A stretch of 64,000 nt of DNA from Syngnathus acus. Taxonomy: Eukaryota > Chordata > Actinopteri > Syngnathiformes > Syngnathidae. The notes beneath the pieces are model-generated. The model was given only the letters and a program-made list of their open reading frames with translations, ran no database searches and had not been told where the DNA came from. The DNA lies in assembly GCF_901709675.1 (NCBI RefSeq), contig NC_051094.1:10658501-10722500 (forward strand), in the 5' to 3' direction. A program made the position numbers and the translations under genes. Shown piece by piece: positions 1 through 10,384 of the stretch (its first letter is position 1; each line of letters opens with the position of its first letter).

Positions 1-1330
1 AATGTGGGACCTGCCAGCTGGCAGGAAAAACACAGGATCCAGACAGCTCAATCCATATATTTCTTGGTGTAGAAGTAAAACCTCAACTGATGACAATGAT
101 ATTGATGTGTGTAGCATCAACAAAAGTTCTTGATGAAATTGCACAACCATTGACTCACGTATGCATTATGTCTTACATTTGGTAGATTTCCAAAAGACAT
201 GAAAATAGCTACTACCGCTGTAGAAATAGACTAATTACACGCCATTATCTCTCTCTGCTCTTTCAGTTCTCCGAGATCCTTGAAAAGGTTTCACAGAAAA
301 ACTAAACAACTTTGTTGAATAAAGAAAAGAAAAAAGTCAATATGGATTCTCAGCGCAACATCAATGGCACTAATGGATCCTATAGAAAGCATTTGACACA
401 ATAAATCATGGCATCAGAGTGGACTGGGTGAGATCAGACTTTTTACCCATAACATGTGGAGAACCTCAAGGGTCTGCTGTCCTTGCTCCTAAACATGATC
501 ATCATGGAGTAATGCATCAAAAATAATGAAATGCATTTTTTTTTTGCTCATGATACAAACATCTATTGCGCTGTGGACAATTTACAGCAGCTTATGAAAA
601 CAACCACAATTTGAGTGAAACACAATTCGTATGATTTGCAAAGTATACATATCGAACCTCATTTGGAAGGGAAAATTGACAATCTTATGATGGAAAGAGC
701 TTCTGAAATTAAATTACTGGGTGTGACTGTTGACAATAAAAATCTGCTGGAAATCACACATGAATCATGTAAAAACAAAAATGTCAAAGGCAATTCTGAA
801 GCATTGCGGACTCCAGATACCGACATCCACTCAGACTGCCATATCTGAACTACGGTGTGGGAATATGGGGTAACACCGAATAGGTCAAGCAATAAGAAAA
901 ATAACAAGGAGAATACTTTTTATAATACCAGACAAAACTTTTGTCACTCAGGGATCTTGATCAAACACAAGACCGCTCAAATTATGATGTACACAGCAAG
1001 ATATGGTGACCTTCTTCCAAGCGGGAGACACTTTTTTTTTTTTTTTTTTAATGGAAAGGCAGGCAGGGTGGCTATCATCTGAGAAGGAAACTGAATATTA
1101 GGAGTGGAAAAGTCTGCTGAACAACCCTAAAAATTTGTATAACTGTTTGTGGGGTGAAATTGTGCAATGGTCGAGAAAATGAGCACACATCAAAACTGCT
1201 CAAAAAAGTGTATCAAATCTGGTCTCTTCACATGCATGAGAAAAAAGACAAAGTGACTACACACAGGCAAAAAGGAATCTGAAAGTGTGTCTACTTCTGT
1301 TTTATTGATTTGTATGTTGAATTATTTGTT
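1..1330 (+). mobile_element. Decayed non-LTR retrotransposon (CR1/L2-like reverse transcriptase remnant)
   Basis: Translating across frames gives recognisable pieces of a LINE reverse transcriptase in the right order. Around 388-412 reads AFDTINHGI (the palm motif usually like AFDTVNH). Around 459-490 reads CGEPQGSA (GVPQGS-like). Around 540-600 reads HDTNIYCAVDNLQQLM, where the ADD box would lie. Around 680-750 reads ERASEIKLLGVTVDN. Around 826-875 reads LRLPYLNYGVGIWGNT, and around 955-985 reads IKHKTAQIMM. All are typical of the C-terminal half of CR1/L2-clade ORF2. Frameshifts, stops and a poly-T tract (about 1031-1049) show it is dead. The bounds are approximate. Its presence next to the last visible CTLD exon means it sits in an intron of, or has cut into, the minus-strand lectin gene. 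Confidence 0.75.
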
Positions 1331-1539
1331 GAATGGATTAGGGTGGGAATCTAAAAAGCTCTCCTTCCTCCTACTCGAGCATTCTTTGTTGTTGGGGTTT
1401 TCGGGTTGTTGTTTTTTTCATTTCGGGTGACTTAGATATGGCACTTTAAAGTGCTTTATTTTCCTATTTACGTGTTTTAAATATGTGCAATATAAACATT
1501 ACTTGTTCATGGCCAATATTTCAATTCATGGCCGCCTAC

Positions 1540-4500
1540 CGTATACAAAGTCCTGCTCGTGCGAGTCGGCGATGCTGAGCAGGTTCCCTTGGTGGGCTTG
1601 GCAGTGGTCTTGCGCCTCCTGCCAGGTCTTGGTGGGCTGTGGGATGACCAGGTAGCAGAAGTCGCCGGAGGGGTGGTCCAGCCACCAGTCGCATTTTTCA
1701 GTCCAGTCTGCGAGCCAGACATAAGACGGCGTTACGCAAGACAGTGTAAGACAGACGGCGCCAGTGCTGGACACCTACCAGGTTGGCCCACCAATGGTGG
1801 CAGCTGTGGACGCCATCCGCCGCGCTTGGCTGCGGAGAAAGGGGGTATAAGCAAATGCGGGACCCGTCCAAAAGGCGCGCTCGGGAACGACGTTAGCACC
1901 TGTTTGGCAGATAACTGACTGCGTGGCTCGGCATCTGTAGTTCAGGTAGACCCGTGCACCAGCAAGTATTAATGCACAGTCACCACCGGAGTAACTTCTG
2001 TCATTGAGGTCTTCGTAGTCCTGCAGACGAGATTTTGGACAGAACTTTAGCGTGTTGCATTTGATCTGGTCGTCGTCCTGCCGCATTTCCTCACTTAATG
2101 GCGTACCTTCTCTCATTAAAGTTTCACTTTGGTTTGTCGGCTTCACTTTATTGTCAGTCAAATAAGTATGAACATCGCAATGAAATGAAGCATGTTGTGC
2201 TCTCTCTGGCAAGCCAAAGGTCTCATGCACAATGCAACTAACCCTGAAGACCTAAAGACAAACCAGAGCCGCCATCCAGGATATTTCCTGGACATCTTAA
2301 CTGCCTCCTCACTGTCTCTAAAATCAGAGCGCCAAAAATGTGTAATCGGCTGCCCGATGCCTCAAGACAAAACGGATGCCTGCAAACCGACTTTTCCAAA
2401 GGCCTCCAGCAATTCACTTACCAAAGCTGTTCCGTCATTCCACTTGTAGTTGTTGGCCTTCTTTTTGAGTCCCACCCAAGGTGCACTTCCTTTTTTAAAG
2501 TGATCTTGATGAAAGGAGGGAGAACAAGAGCTTCAGGGTAAGAAGAGCTTCAGCCAAGTGACCGACTACGGCGGTTCCTCTTGGTGCTTACCATGCAGGA
2601 ATTGGGCATCTCGCTTAGAGTGGATGCGAGGCAGGTGGGCTCCCCGGGCGACACAGAACTTCTCGGCATCCTCTTGAGTTTCAGCTATCGGGCCAAAAAG
2701 ATAGCAATGATCGCCATAAAGGAAGTTGCCATCGTCGCAGTCAGAAGCTGAGGCCACAAAGAAAAACATTGAGGAGGAAACCATGACGAGATGGTGCAAA
2801 TAGGCGTGCTGCAACTCACTCTTCAGTACAGCAGGACCAAATTTGGGGGAACACGTCGGGCAGTCTGCATACAAAAAGACCTGTTTGAGCTTTTCTCCTT
2901 TCAAAGTCAACCTGATTACAAACATGCAGGCTTACCCAGCGGCCGTTTGCACATGTAGGGTAAAGAGGAAGCGCAGGAGCCAGACCTCCACCTCCCAGGC
3001 AAAATATGAGCTCCTTGGTTGACGTAGGCGCAGGACGCGACGTCGGCGCTGTCGGTAGATTAAAAAAAAAAAAAAAAAGGAACATTTTCCTATTTTTCCT
3101 TGAGTGGTCGTTCTCAAAATTTGTTCCAGAACCTTCACGCCGACGTCTCCGCCTGACAACAGCATGCAAAGTTGTTACGTCTTACCTTTCGAGTTTATTT
3201 GAGGCCCAGTTGCGGTGTGTTGTTGTCTGGCCATCGGACCAGGTCAGCTTCTGGCTCCCGCCTTCAAAGCGACACCAGACCTTGTCGCATTTCTGGGCGG
3301 AAAAAAGAAAACAGTTCCAGTTGTCGCCGCAGAGTCCACTGCCGCTTCCGTCTCACCTGGTTGGAGAGTCCCAGCCAGAAGCGGGTGTCCCCGCCCATGG
3401 TTGCCTTCACAAAGTTTTCCTCGGCCGAGGAGGTGATAGAGACCAGGTTGCCGCCCTCAGAGACACAGTGGTGCCAGGCGCCCAGCCAACCGTTGGGGAC
3501 CTCCATCTTCTTGTAGCAGCTGGTGCCGTGCCCGAGCCACATGGGACCACACTGATTGGCTGAGGGCATAATTTGGGGAACAGGCGGACAGATCAGAGCA
3601 CACCGATGGCATGTTTTTACTCGATGCTCTTCATTGGGGGCATGGCAACCAAATGCACGAGGATTCAGTCGGGGGGGGGGGACAACGCCCATTGTCCCTT
3701 TGGCCACTTCCAAAAACTTGCCTGTCCTTCATTTTTGGGTGAGCTGAGCTGCTGATTGTTTGCATCAAAGCGTCACGTGTGCCTGCCAAGGATTGATTGG
3801 TTGATTGATTCACTTTTATTTCTTCACAACATCATTGATCATGATTACATGAACATGAGATTGCACACAATTGCCCCAAAGTTCTGCTATTAAGCTTCAG
3901 ATGTACAGTGGGGCAAACAAAGGATGTAGTCAGCCACCAATTGTGCAAGATGCCTGTAATTTCCATCAGAGGTACTATGAGAGACAAAATGAATCGAACT
4001 TAAACTCACAGTGTTAGCACTTCATCTTCACCATCAGCGATCCCCACCCACCAGTTACGCACGTGTGGCATATCGATGACCAATGACGTAAACCCAAATC
4101 AGGTCATCGCACATTTCACCACTGGGGGGTGCTAAAGCACAAGGCAACTCAATTGACTGTAACATTGCAACAGTTGGACCCCGCGCCACTCTTTTTATCT
4201 CAAGAAGCCCGTGTCCTTGAATCAAATGACAAAGTACAAAGCCAAGCCAGGCTGGGCTGGGCTGGGCTGGGCTGAGCTGAGCGTGCGCAGTGCAGGAGTT
4301 TCATGGAGAAGAAGGGCTTTTAAACTGCGGGCTCAGTCAGGTAAACCTAATAAGCACGGGCCTCGAATGGACTCTGAGGGGCAAATGCAATATTCAGATG
4401 AACACGCACCGAAAATCAGTCTCTCGTAAAAGTCCGGCTGAATTTTGCAAAGAATTTCATTGAGTAAAAGAAATGAATTTTTGGGAGAGAAATCCATTGA

Positions 4501-6289
4501 GAAAAAGAAATGATTTTTCGGAGAGAAATTCATTAGGAAAAAGAAATGAATTACTACTAAGTGAATTCTTTGAAAACACATTTAGATGATGCAAATGGAA
4601 CACTCATGGCAGAAATATTAGGAACTGTGTCGCAAGTTCTTTTTGTGTGCGATAACAGAACAAACAGGAAGGTGGGATTATTTTCTGTACAGGAAGTTAA
4701 CCATATTGTTATCAAGCCTAAGAAATAAGGCATGTGGTGCCCACAAGTTATCTGCTGAGCACTGACAATTTTCAATGGGAAAACAATACCAGCCATTTGT
4801 TTTTCTGGGTTTTCGATTCGAGCCAATTTAAGTCAATATTGTCCCGATTGTGAAAGATAAGGCTGGCAAAATAAATTGCAAAGACAAATCATTTTTGCTT
4901 GTAAGTTGGTCTTGTATAAATAAATCATAATATGGATTTGTGTGTTTATTGATGTCTCTTTGATGAGGTTTTTGATCATATAATTCATGAGACATTTTTG
5001 TTCATGAATAAATAGTTATTGTAGAAAGGGCTGTAAGAAATTATTATTGTTAAATTATAATGATGATCATTTATAATTTCATTACAATGTATATAATTTT
5101 ATTTTTGGAATTATATTCAGATAAAAAACGAGAAATATTTTTATAATAGAGGCGCTCAGAACTATCTATTGTATAAAGGGCTGTAAGAAATAATTATTCA
5201 TAATATGTATCAATAATATGGATAATGATTAAATATTAATTATAAGAAATATCTGTTGTATTCATTATAATGAATTACAATTAGATCATAAGTCATGATC
5301 TATTGCATATAGGGCTGTAAGAAATGATTGTTCCTAATGATGATGAATATTGGGAGTTTTACGTGCAGAATGTGCTGACGGTCTGTATGTGTTCTGAGCT
5401 GTGCATGAGCAGTTCAGTTAGGAAGAGCGCAGGTTCGTACAGTAGTGCTTTACAAGTCCATGTGAAGTTGAGCATGTGAAGTTGAGCAAGTTCGGCAGGG
5501 TTCGTGGCCTACAAAGAATGTTTGTTGTTGCATTATACGTAGATTGGTTTTTTCGTGTTACTTCGTGTTACTTCGTATCGTTATGTGGCGTGGAGATCGT
5601 TTGTTGTTGCATTATACGTAGCTTGGTTGTTTTCGTGTTACTTTGTATCGTTATGTGGCGTGGAGAAATCGCGGACGTTTGAAACGTGTTGCTGCCGTCC
5701 GTCGCCCGCCATTCATATTTCTCACATCAACCACTAGAGGTCTCCCCAGACCACCGAGATGCGCTCGTCCGTTTGAGCGAGTGTCCTTTGAATTAGGCCC
5801 TTTGTAATTATTTCAAAGTCAAGTTGTTCGTATATTCTGGCAGACCAGCAGCCAACATAAACGAAAATGATAAACGCACCTTAAAAAGCCACGATAACAT
5901 TTGAACGAACGAGAAAGCAATGGAAAGAACAAGATTGGCAACGGTATGAAGGAAGCAATTGTGCTCATCTCGAAAAAGAGTGACATCATCAAAGTTGTAC
6001 ACGGCAACAGCATCCGAATAATTCAAAAGTTCATAAGAGCTAGTCAGAATTGGATACATTGCAATGCAGTGTTTTGATCTCAGGCACCGTAATGTTTTGA
6101 CAAGAGTAGAAGCAGATGCACTCGTGCTAACTCACAGTACAGTACATTTCATCACGTTGTCGACAGCGGTATTGTTTTAGCAATGAACTCTGTTGAACTG
6201 ACTGTTTTTAATTGACTAAATTGCTTACCTGACACGCATGTCCAATATACGCCAAGTATGAGAATAGAACACTCGAGTGCCTCCCACAT
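1540..6289 (-). CDS. Tandem C-type lectin domain protein, mannose-receptor-like (5' part; 3' end not found)
   Basis: Exons on the minus strand, in transcript order: 6229-6289, 3357-3559, 3186-3292, 2936-3048, 2592-2747, 2422-2489, 1900-2020, 1540-1707. All junctions have AG/GT sites and all phases agree. The first exon encodes a signal peptide (MWEALECSILILGVYW...) ending in phase 1, which joins directly to the first CTLD. CTLD1 shows GTSCYKK, HHCVSEGGNLVSI, FWLGL, WSDG, NW, GSCASSLPYMCKRP. CTLD2 shows GDHCYLF, EKFCVARGAHLPRI, WVGLKK, KWNDG, GGDCALIL, QSVICQT. CTLD3 begins GDFCYLV, HCQAHQGNLLSI and stops at a phase-1 donor, so more exons must follow. That gives about 332 residues so far. Mannose-receptor family proteins are secreted or type I membrane endocytic receptors. 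Neither complete CTLD shows an EPN/QPD calcium-sugar motif, so classical mannose binding is doubtful. The link from the signal exon to CTLD1 spans a 2.7-kb intron and is inferred. Confidence 0.75.
3904..3993. mobile_element. Tc1/mariner-like element end fragment
   Basis: The stretch starting ACAGTGGGGCAAACAAA and running through GTCAGCCACCAATTGTGC to ATGAGAGACAAAATGA matches, from memory, the terminal region of a common fish Tc1-like transposon that begins CAGTGGGGCAAAAAA. Internal deletions are visible and no second terminus was found nearby. It lies in the presumed intron 1 of the CTLD gene. Confidence 0.5.
4249..4282. repeat. (GGGCT)n short tandem repeat
   Basis: About six GGCTG/GAGCT units in a row within the presumed first intron of the CTLD gene. 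Confidence 0.8.
4449..4556. repeat. About 40-bp tandem repeat, roughly 2.6 copies
   Basis: The block (A)TTCATTGAGTAAAAGAAATG followed by a T-rich stretch and GGAGAG recurs with small changes (TCCATTGAGAAAAAGAAATG..., TTCATTAGGAAAAAGAAATG...). The repeat is A-rich and intronic, with no coding sense. Confidence 0.75.
5020..5345. repeat. Diverged tandem repeat, about 140-bp unit, three copies
   Basis: The core GGGCTGTAAGAAAT recurs near 5037, 5178 and 5316, each preceded by TATTG-(T/C)A(T/G)A-like sequence and followed by AT-rich DNA. The spacing is about 140 bp each time. Away from the core the units are strongly diverged and AT-rich. Confidence 0.7.
5519..5668. repeat. Tandem duplication, about 79-bp unit, two copies
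   Basis: TTTGTTGTTGCATTATACGT starts near 5521 and again near 5599. Both copies continue with TAG(A/C)TTGGTT, CGTGTTACTT, and CGTTATGTGGCGTGGAGA. The first copy carries an extra internal CGTGTTACTT unit. The duplication looks recent because the copies are nearly identical. Confidence 0.85.
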
Positions 6290-7975
6290 CTTGGAGAGAG
6301 CAAAAAAAAAAAAAAATCGCCTCAGGAGAAAAATGATAAGTCGCCTTACTGACAGTAGCCAGTGGATTCCAGTCAAAAATGGACGTTTGGTACGCCTGCT
6401 CCAAGTCAGTCCAGAGTCAGGCCACGCCCACACATCACTTCGCACACAATGTGTGACGCACTGACACTTTGATTGCTTTATTTCTTTGTTACTTTGTAAA
6501 TGTTCTGGTGTATGCGTGAACAACAGCAAGAGAGGAAATGAGGAAAAAACGCCCCCCCCCCAACATCTCCAACTGAGCCTTGCAGGCCTTGAGAGCAATA
6601 GTTTGCACACCCAATCCAGGGTGACATCTTGGGGCTCGTTGGCTCATCGAGGGAAAGCCAACACTTGATGACTCGGACTGCTTTTCAACGCACAGGCGCA
6701 CGCACGCACGCACACAGACACACAAAGGCTTATCCACAGGTGTGCCTTTTTTTAATCAACATTTGGAGTTAGAGGCAAAGATGGCGGTCTCAAAATAAAT
6801 GGGTATTTGGATTCATGATAGATTTGCATGACAGAAGGGCTTTATGCACACATGGCGTCCTGTTCTGCTGCTATGTATTGCCCCTAAGAGTCGAAAGGCG
6901 AAGAAGACATTGTGCTCCTTGGCATGAAGCCCTTGCCCGACTCCTCATCACGCTCTTTTGGCTTTGTTGCGGAGGAGTCGTCAAAACGTTCAAGGCTTCT
7001 TTCACAACGATATGTTTTTTTAACAAGGGCACAAAGTTAAAATAGTTGTTCACGGGCCAAATTGATAACAACGAAAAAGTATCCGTTTAGGGACAAAATT
7101 CCCCTCATGAGATGTCTTGGGAGGTCTCGAGCGACGTGGCTGTGCGCTCCCGGGCGCGCGCTAAATAACGTCCATACTGAAATAGCAAAGAAAAGTCAGT
7201 TTAATAAATACTGCACGTTTTGAAAACAAACATTTTCTTTCCCGTTCACTGCAAGTCACAATGGGGACACCGATTGTCATTTTTTGTGGACGATCAATAT
7301 TCAACAACAAAAATCCACTGATCGACCGATAAGGCTGACTTGATGACCTTGAGGGGGGCTTAGTTTTCAACAAGAGGGAGCAGACACACAAACGGCAACA
7401 ACGCTTGTTACTTATATGTTACGACTCCAAGGTTGGCCGCAACTCCAGGGCAAAGCCGAGTCGCTCCATCTGACCAGCTGACACGTGGCAGCACCAACAC
7501 AGCAATGGCGGATCGGCTTGCCAACATAGTCCCGTTTCGGGGGAGCCGCTGACGGCGCAGGGGGACACTTGCCTGTCTTGTGTTCTGACACCGTGAGTTC
7601 GATTCCCGTATATGACTCTACATTGTGTGTGAAAGACAGACCCAAAAAAAAAAAGTCCAATTTCTTCCCAGTCACCTGCTTCCACTTGCCCCCGGCCGGG
7701 TGGACTGCCCCATACACACGTACGTTGATGAAACCTGAGGAAAAGCCTTTTTGGACGGCAATGAGTGGTGCACCTGACTCACCTTATCCATGACATCACA
7801 CCTCGCAGGAATCCCAAAGGAAAACAATGTGCGTCTATGATCGGCGGGGTCACGGCAGGCACGGGCAGTGGGCCTTGCGAGGAAAGAGGAGGCAGGGAGT
7901 TAGTTTCAGGTGTGCCACTGTTTTTTTTTTTTTGTTTTGTTTCCAAAAGGGTCGAAACAAAACAATGCTATACTG
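6290..7975. other. Upstream region of the CTLD gene, no gene recognised
   Basis: This stretch lies 5' of the presumed signal-peptide exon. It contains homopolymer runs (A at 6301-6315, C at 6552-6560), a GCAC-rich stretch near 6692-6722 and (T)12 near 7920. Open frames here show no recognisable domain and no coherent splice chain. The promoter of the CTLD gene should lie in its first part, but no clear core element was identified. Confidence 0.5.
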
Positions 7976-8741
7976 TAGGGGTGTAACGATTCATCGATAC
8001 ACATCGATTAATCGATATAATGCTCTACGATTTATTGGCATCGATGCTAAACGTAAACATCGATTTATATCGCCGTGTTTGACCTCGGACATTAGACGCG
8101 ATTTTATTTTGAAATCCAGTTCATTGTTGCTTGCTTCCTCTTTCCGGGAGCAGTACGCGGCGTGTTGTGTTGTGAGCAGAGCAGGCACGTGAAAGGGGAG
8201 TCGACAACTAGTACGCGGCTCCTGGGCTGGTGCTATGGCTAGTGTCCAAAAAGACGAGGAAATTGGCTCCCCTTTAGGCTTCAAGTCATTCGTTTGGAAG
8301 CACTTTGGATTCCAAAGAAAAGATGGCTCAACGGACAATTAAAATTATTGTCAATAAATAGTTCAGTAATGCACTTTAAAGTTAATGGTATTACAAAAAA
8401 AGAAAGAATATTCATTTTTCTTTACTTATATGAGAAAAAATATAGGAATTTGATAAAGTTCAGTGTTAAAATAAGCACTTTGTATACTACAATACTCTTG
8501 TAATTTCCTAAATAAAGAGTTTGCAGTACCTTGTTGATTTTGCGTATGAATTGTTATAAATCAGGATATTGTTCTATATTTTTTATTTAAAAAAAAAAAT
8601 ATATATCGATCGTGGAGCACTATATCGTGATGTATCGTGAATGAATCACAGCAGGCTTTAAGATATCGGCAAATATCGTATCGAGGTTCTTTGTATCGAT
8701 ATGATATCGTATCGTGACAAAACCCGCGATTTACACCCTTA
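7976..8741 (+). mobile_element. Non-autonomous hAT transposon with terminal repeats and 8-bp target duplication
   Basis: The element starts TAGGGGTGTAACGATTCATC and ends ...CGCGATTTACACCCTTA, so the termini are imperfect inverted repeats (GGGGTGTAA / TTTACACCC). The 8 bases CTATACTG occur immediately before (7968-7975) and after (8742-8749). An 8-bp duplication is the hallmark of hAT transposition. Inside, 8235-8342 reads as a 35-codon frame (MASVQKDEEIGSPLGF..., FVWKHFGFQRKDG, then stop). It resembles the N-terminus of BED-zinc-finger hAT transposases, so this is an internally deleted copy of an autonomous element. Sub-terminal ATCGATA-rich sequence is also seen at both ends. Confidence 0.85.
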
Positions 8742-8752
8742 CTATACTGTGA

Positions 8753-8846
8753 TATGCTATGCTATGCTATGCTATGCTATGCTATGCTGCGCTACGCTGC
8801 GCTATGCTATGCTATGGTATGCTATGCTATGCTATGCTATGCTATG
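8753..8846. repeat. (GCTAT)n pentanucleotide microsatellite
   Basis: About 18 GCTAT units with a few GCTGC/GCTAC/GGTAT variants, starting just outside the right target duplication of the hAT element. Confidence 0.95.
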
Positions 8847-8890
8847 ATACATGAGCTCAAGGCAATATTTTGAAAGGGTGTCAAACTACA

Positions 8891-9476
8891 GTCGAGCCTC
8901 GGTTTTCGACCACAATCCGTTCCGGAAGGTGGTTCGAGAAGCGAATTGGTCGAATTCCGAATCTATTTTTCCTATGACAAATAAGGGAATTTTTTCAATC
9001 CGTTCCAAGACTTAAAAAAAAAAAAAAGCCTTTTAAAGCATTTTTTTATTTGTGCATTTTTGTCCGATCGCATCATTGTGACAGAGCCGTCGCTGAAATT
9101 TAGAAAATATTTTTAAAGTCCTGATGTACTTTCCAAATTTTAAGTGGACCTCAGTGCGCAGGGAGCTTAATTTCGTCCGATCGCGCGACCGCAGCGCGCC
9201 GTGCGCTCACTGTCGCATTGCTTTCGGAGCGTCTTTGTGTTTTAGGATGGCTTTACTGCTCCCACTTGCTTTCTTTGGGGGCATGATTAGGGCTTAATAC
9301 AATCCTCAAAGTGACGAAAATACAATAACAACTGAGTCAGTCGCTATCCGGGCGGCGCGGTCGGGTTTTCTCGGGTCCTCCCCGCTCATCTCACGAGGTT
9401 CGACCTCCGAATTTTGTTCAACAACCGAAGCAAAAAAAAAATCTCGATTTTCTTGTTCGAATTCCGATTTGGGGGG
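8891..9476 (-). mobile_element. pogo/Tigger-like DNA transposon remnant
   Basis: The left edge TA-CAGTCGAGCCTCGGTTTTC and internal TTCGAA-type motifs match, from memory, a widespread DNA transposon end. On the minus strand an ATG at 9284 opens MPPKKASGSSKAILKHKD, like the start of jerky/CENP-B-type (pogo/Tigger) transposases, before decaying. The right end runs into a poly-G tract and lacks a clean second terminus. Family assignment is tentative. Confidence 0.5.
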
Positions 9477-9526
9477 GGGGGGGCAAATAGTATTGTTTGA
9501 TGTGTATGGGTTGTTTCCACGGGATG

Positions 9527-9558
<32 letters not shown>

Positions 9559-9590
9559 CGGATCAGTCTGTGGGGGGGCGGAGGGGGGAC
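9466..9590. repeat. Homopolymer cluster: poly-G, poly-A and G-rich tract
   Basis: Runs of about 12 G (9471-9483) and about 28 A (9531-9558) are followed by a G7-C-GGA-G6 tract ending at 9590. The last tract recurs exactly at 10244-10266. Confidence 0.9.
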
Positions 9591-10379
9591 GATTCCTTGA
9601 ACGCTCAGTTTGAACGAATCTTTTGAGTGAACTGATTCTAAAGATTCAGTTCACCTAAAAGAACTGGAATTCACATCACTAAATCCCAGCTGTCAGTGCG
9701 ACGCCATGTGTCCAAGGCCGACGAGCTCCTCCCAGCATGCACTGCAGGCCATAGGGTCAAGTATGAGCACTCCAACAACACAACACTACTAGTTAACTTT
9801 GGGTCAACTGTGCGGTTGTTGCTATGATATGATTGACCTTCATTCTAATGTTAAATTATTCCACATAAGATAAGCAGATGGATGAGAAGATGTATGACTT
9901 GATGGGGAAATCTGTGGTGAGCCATCAGTGCCAGCAAGGCCTCTGTGGGTTCAAACAGTATCAGAAGCCCTGATCTCAATTGACCTGGAAAGGCCACTAA
10001 AAGGTTCTCAAATTATCTGAATGTAACCTATTATTAAAGATGGGACTGTTTTTTTAGCCAATCAGGGTTCAAACTTACCTAAGAGGTGTTGGTTGTATGC
10101 CCCACCCACAAACAGCAAAGATTTTCTGCTTTTGAGATTGGTTGGTGAAATTTCACCATTCATTTTAAATGTAGAAAATGAAACAAATGACGCTTTTGTA
10201 ATGTGCGACTCAGAGTGAGGAAAAAAAAGACTTCAAATAATGGGCTGTGGGGGGGCGGAGGGGGGACAAAAAGACAAAAATATTTAAGGAAACCCTTCAT
10301 GCTTGCTGCCACTAAGATATTGTAGATAGATTGTGTGCATTTAAGTTGTCGCCACACTATTAAGTCATCTAAGGAATGA
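9591..10379. other. Spacer without recognised gene
   Basis: No coherent coding exon, splice chain or RNA gene was seen. The stretch includes the second copy of the G-rich tract (10244-10266) and AT-rich single-copy-looking sequence. Confidence 0.4.
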
Positions 10380-10384
10380 AGAGT

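Noticed and set aside
3631-3813. Minus-strand frame just upstream of CTLD1 as an extra lectin exon
   Set aside because: It has no CTLD residues, and the acceptor at 3560-3561 already starts CTLD1 in the right phase.
3997-4080. Minus-strand translation RNWWVGIADGEDE, similar to a CTLD middle exon
   Set aside because: The match is short, no matching acceptor and donor in the right phase were found, and the neighbouring translation has stops.
4211-4826. Open frames of 70-90 codons on both strands
   Set aside because: They lie over GGGCT and 40-bp tandem repeats, show low-complexity translation and have no splice chain or recognisable domain.
5020-5345. CRISPR-like array of three spaced repeats
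   Set aside because: Only a 14-base core is shared, the units are about 140 bp and diverged, and the host is a vertebrate; it is a tandem repeat.
7412-7717. GAGTTCGATTCCCG near 7594 as the B box of a tRNA gene or SINE
   Set aside because: No A box at the right distance and no cloverleaf could be drawn; it is probably chance.
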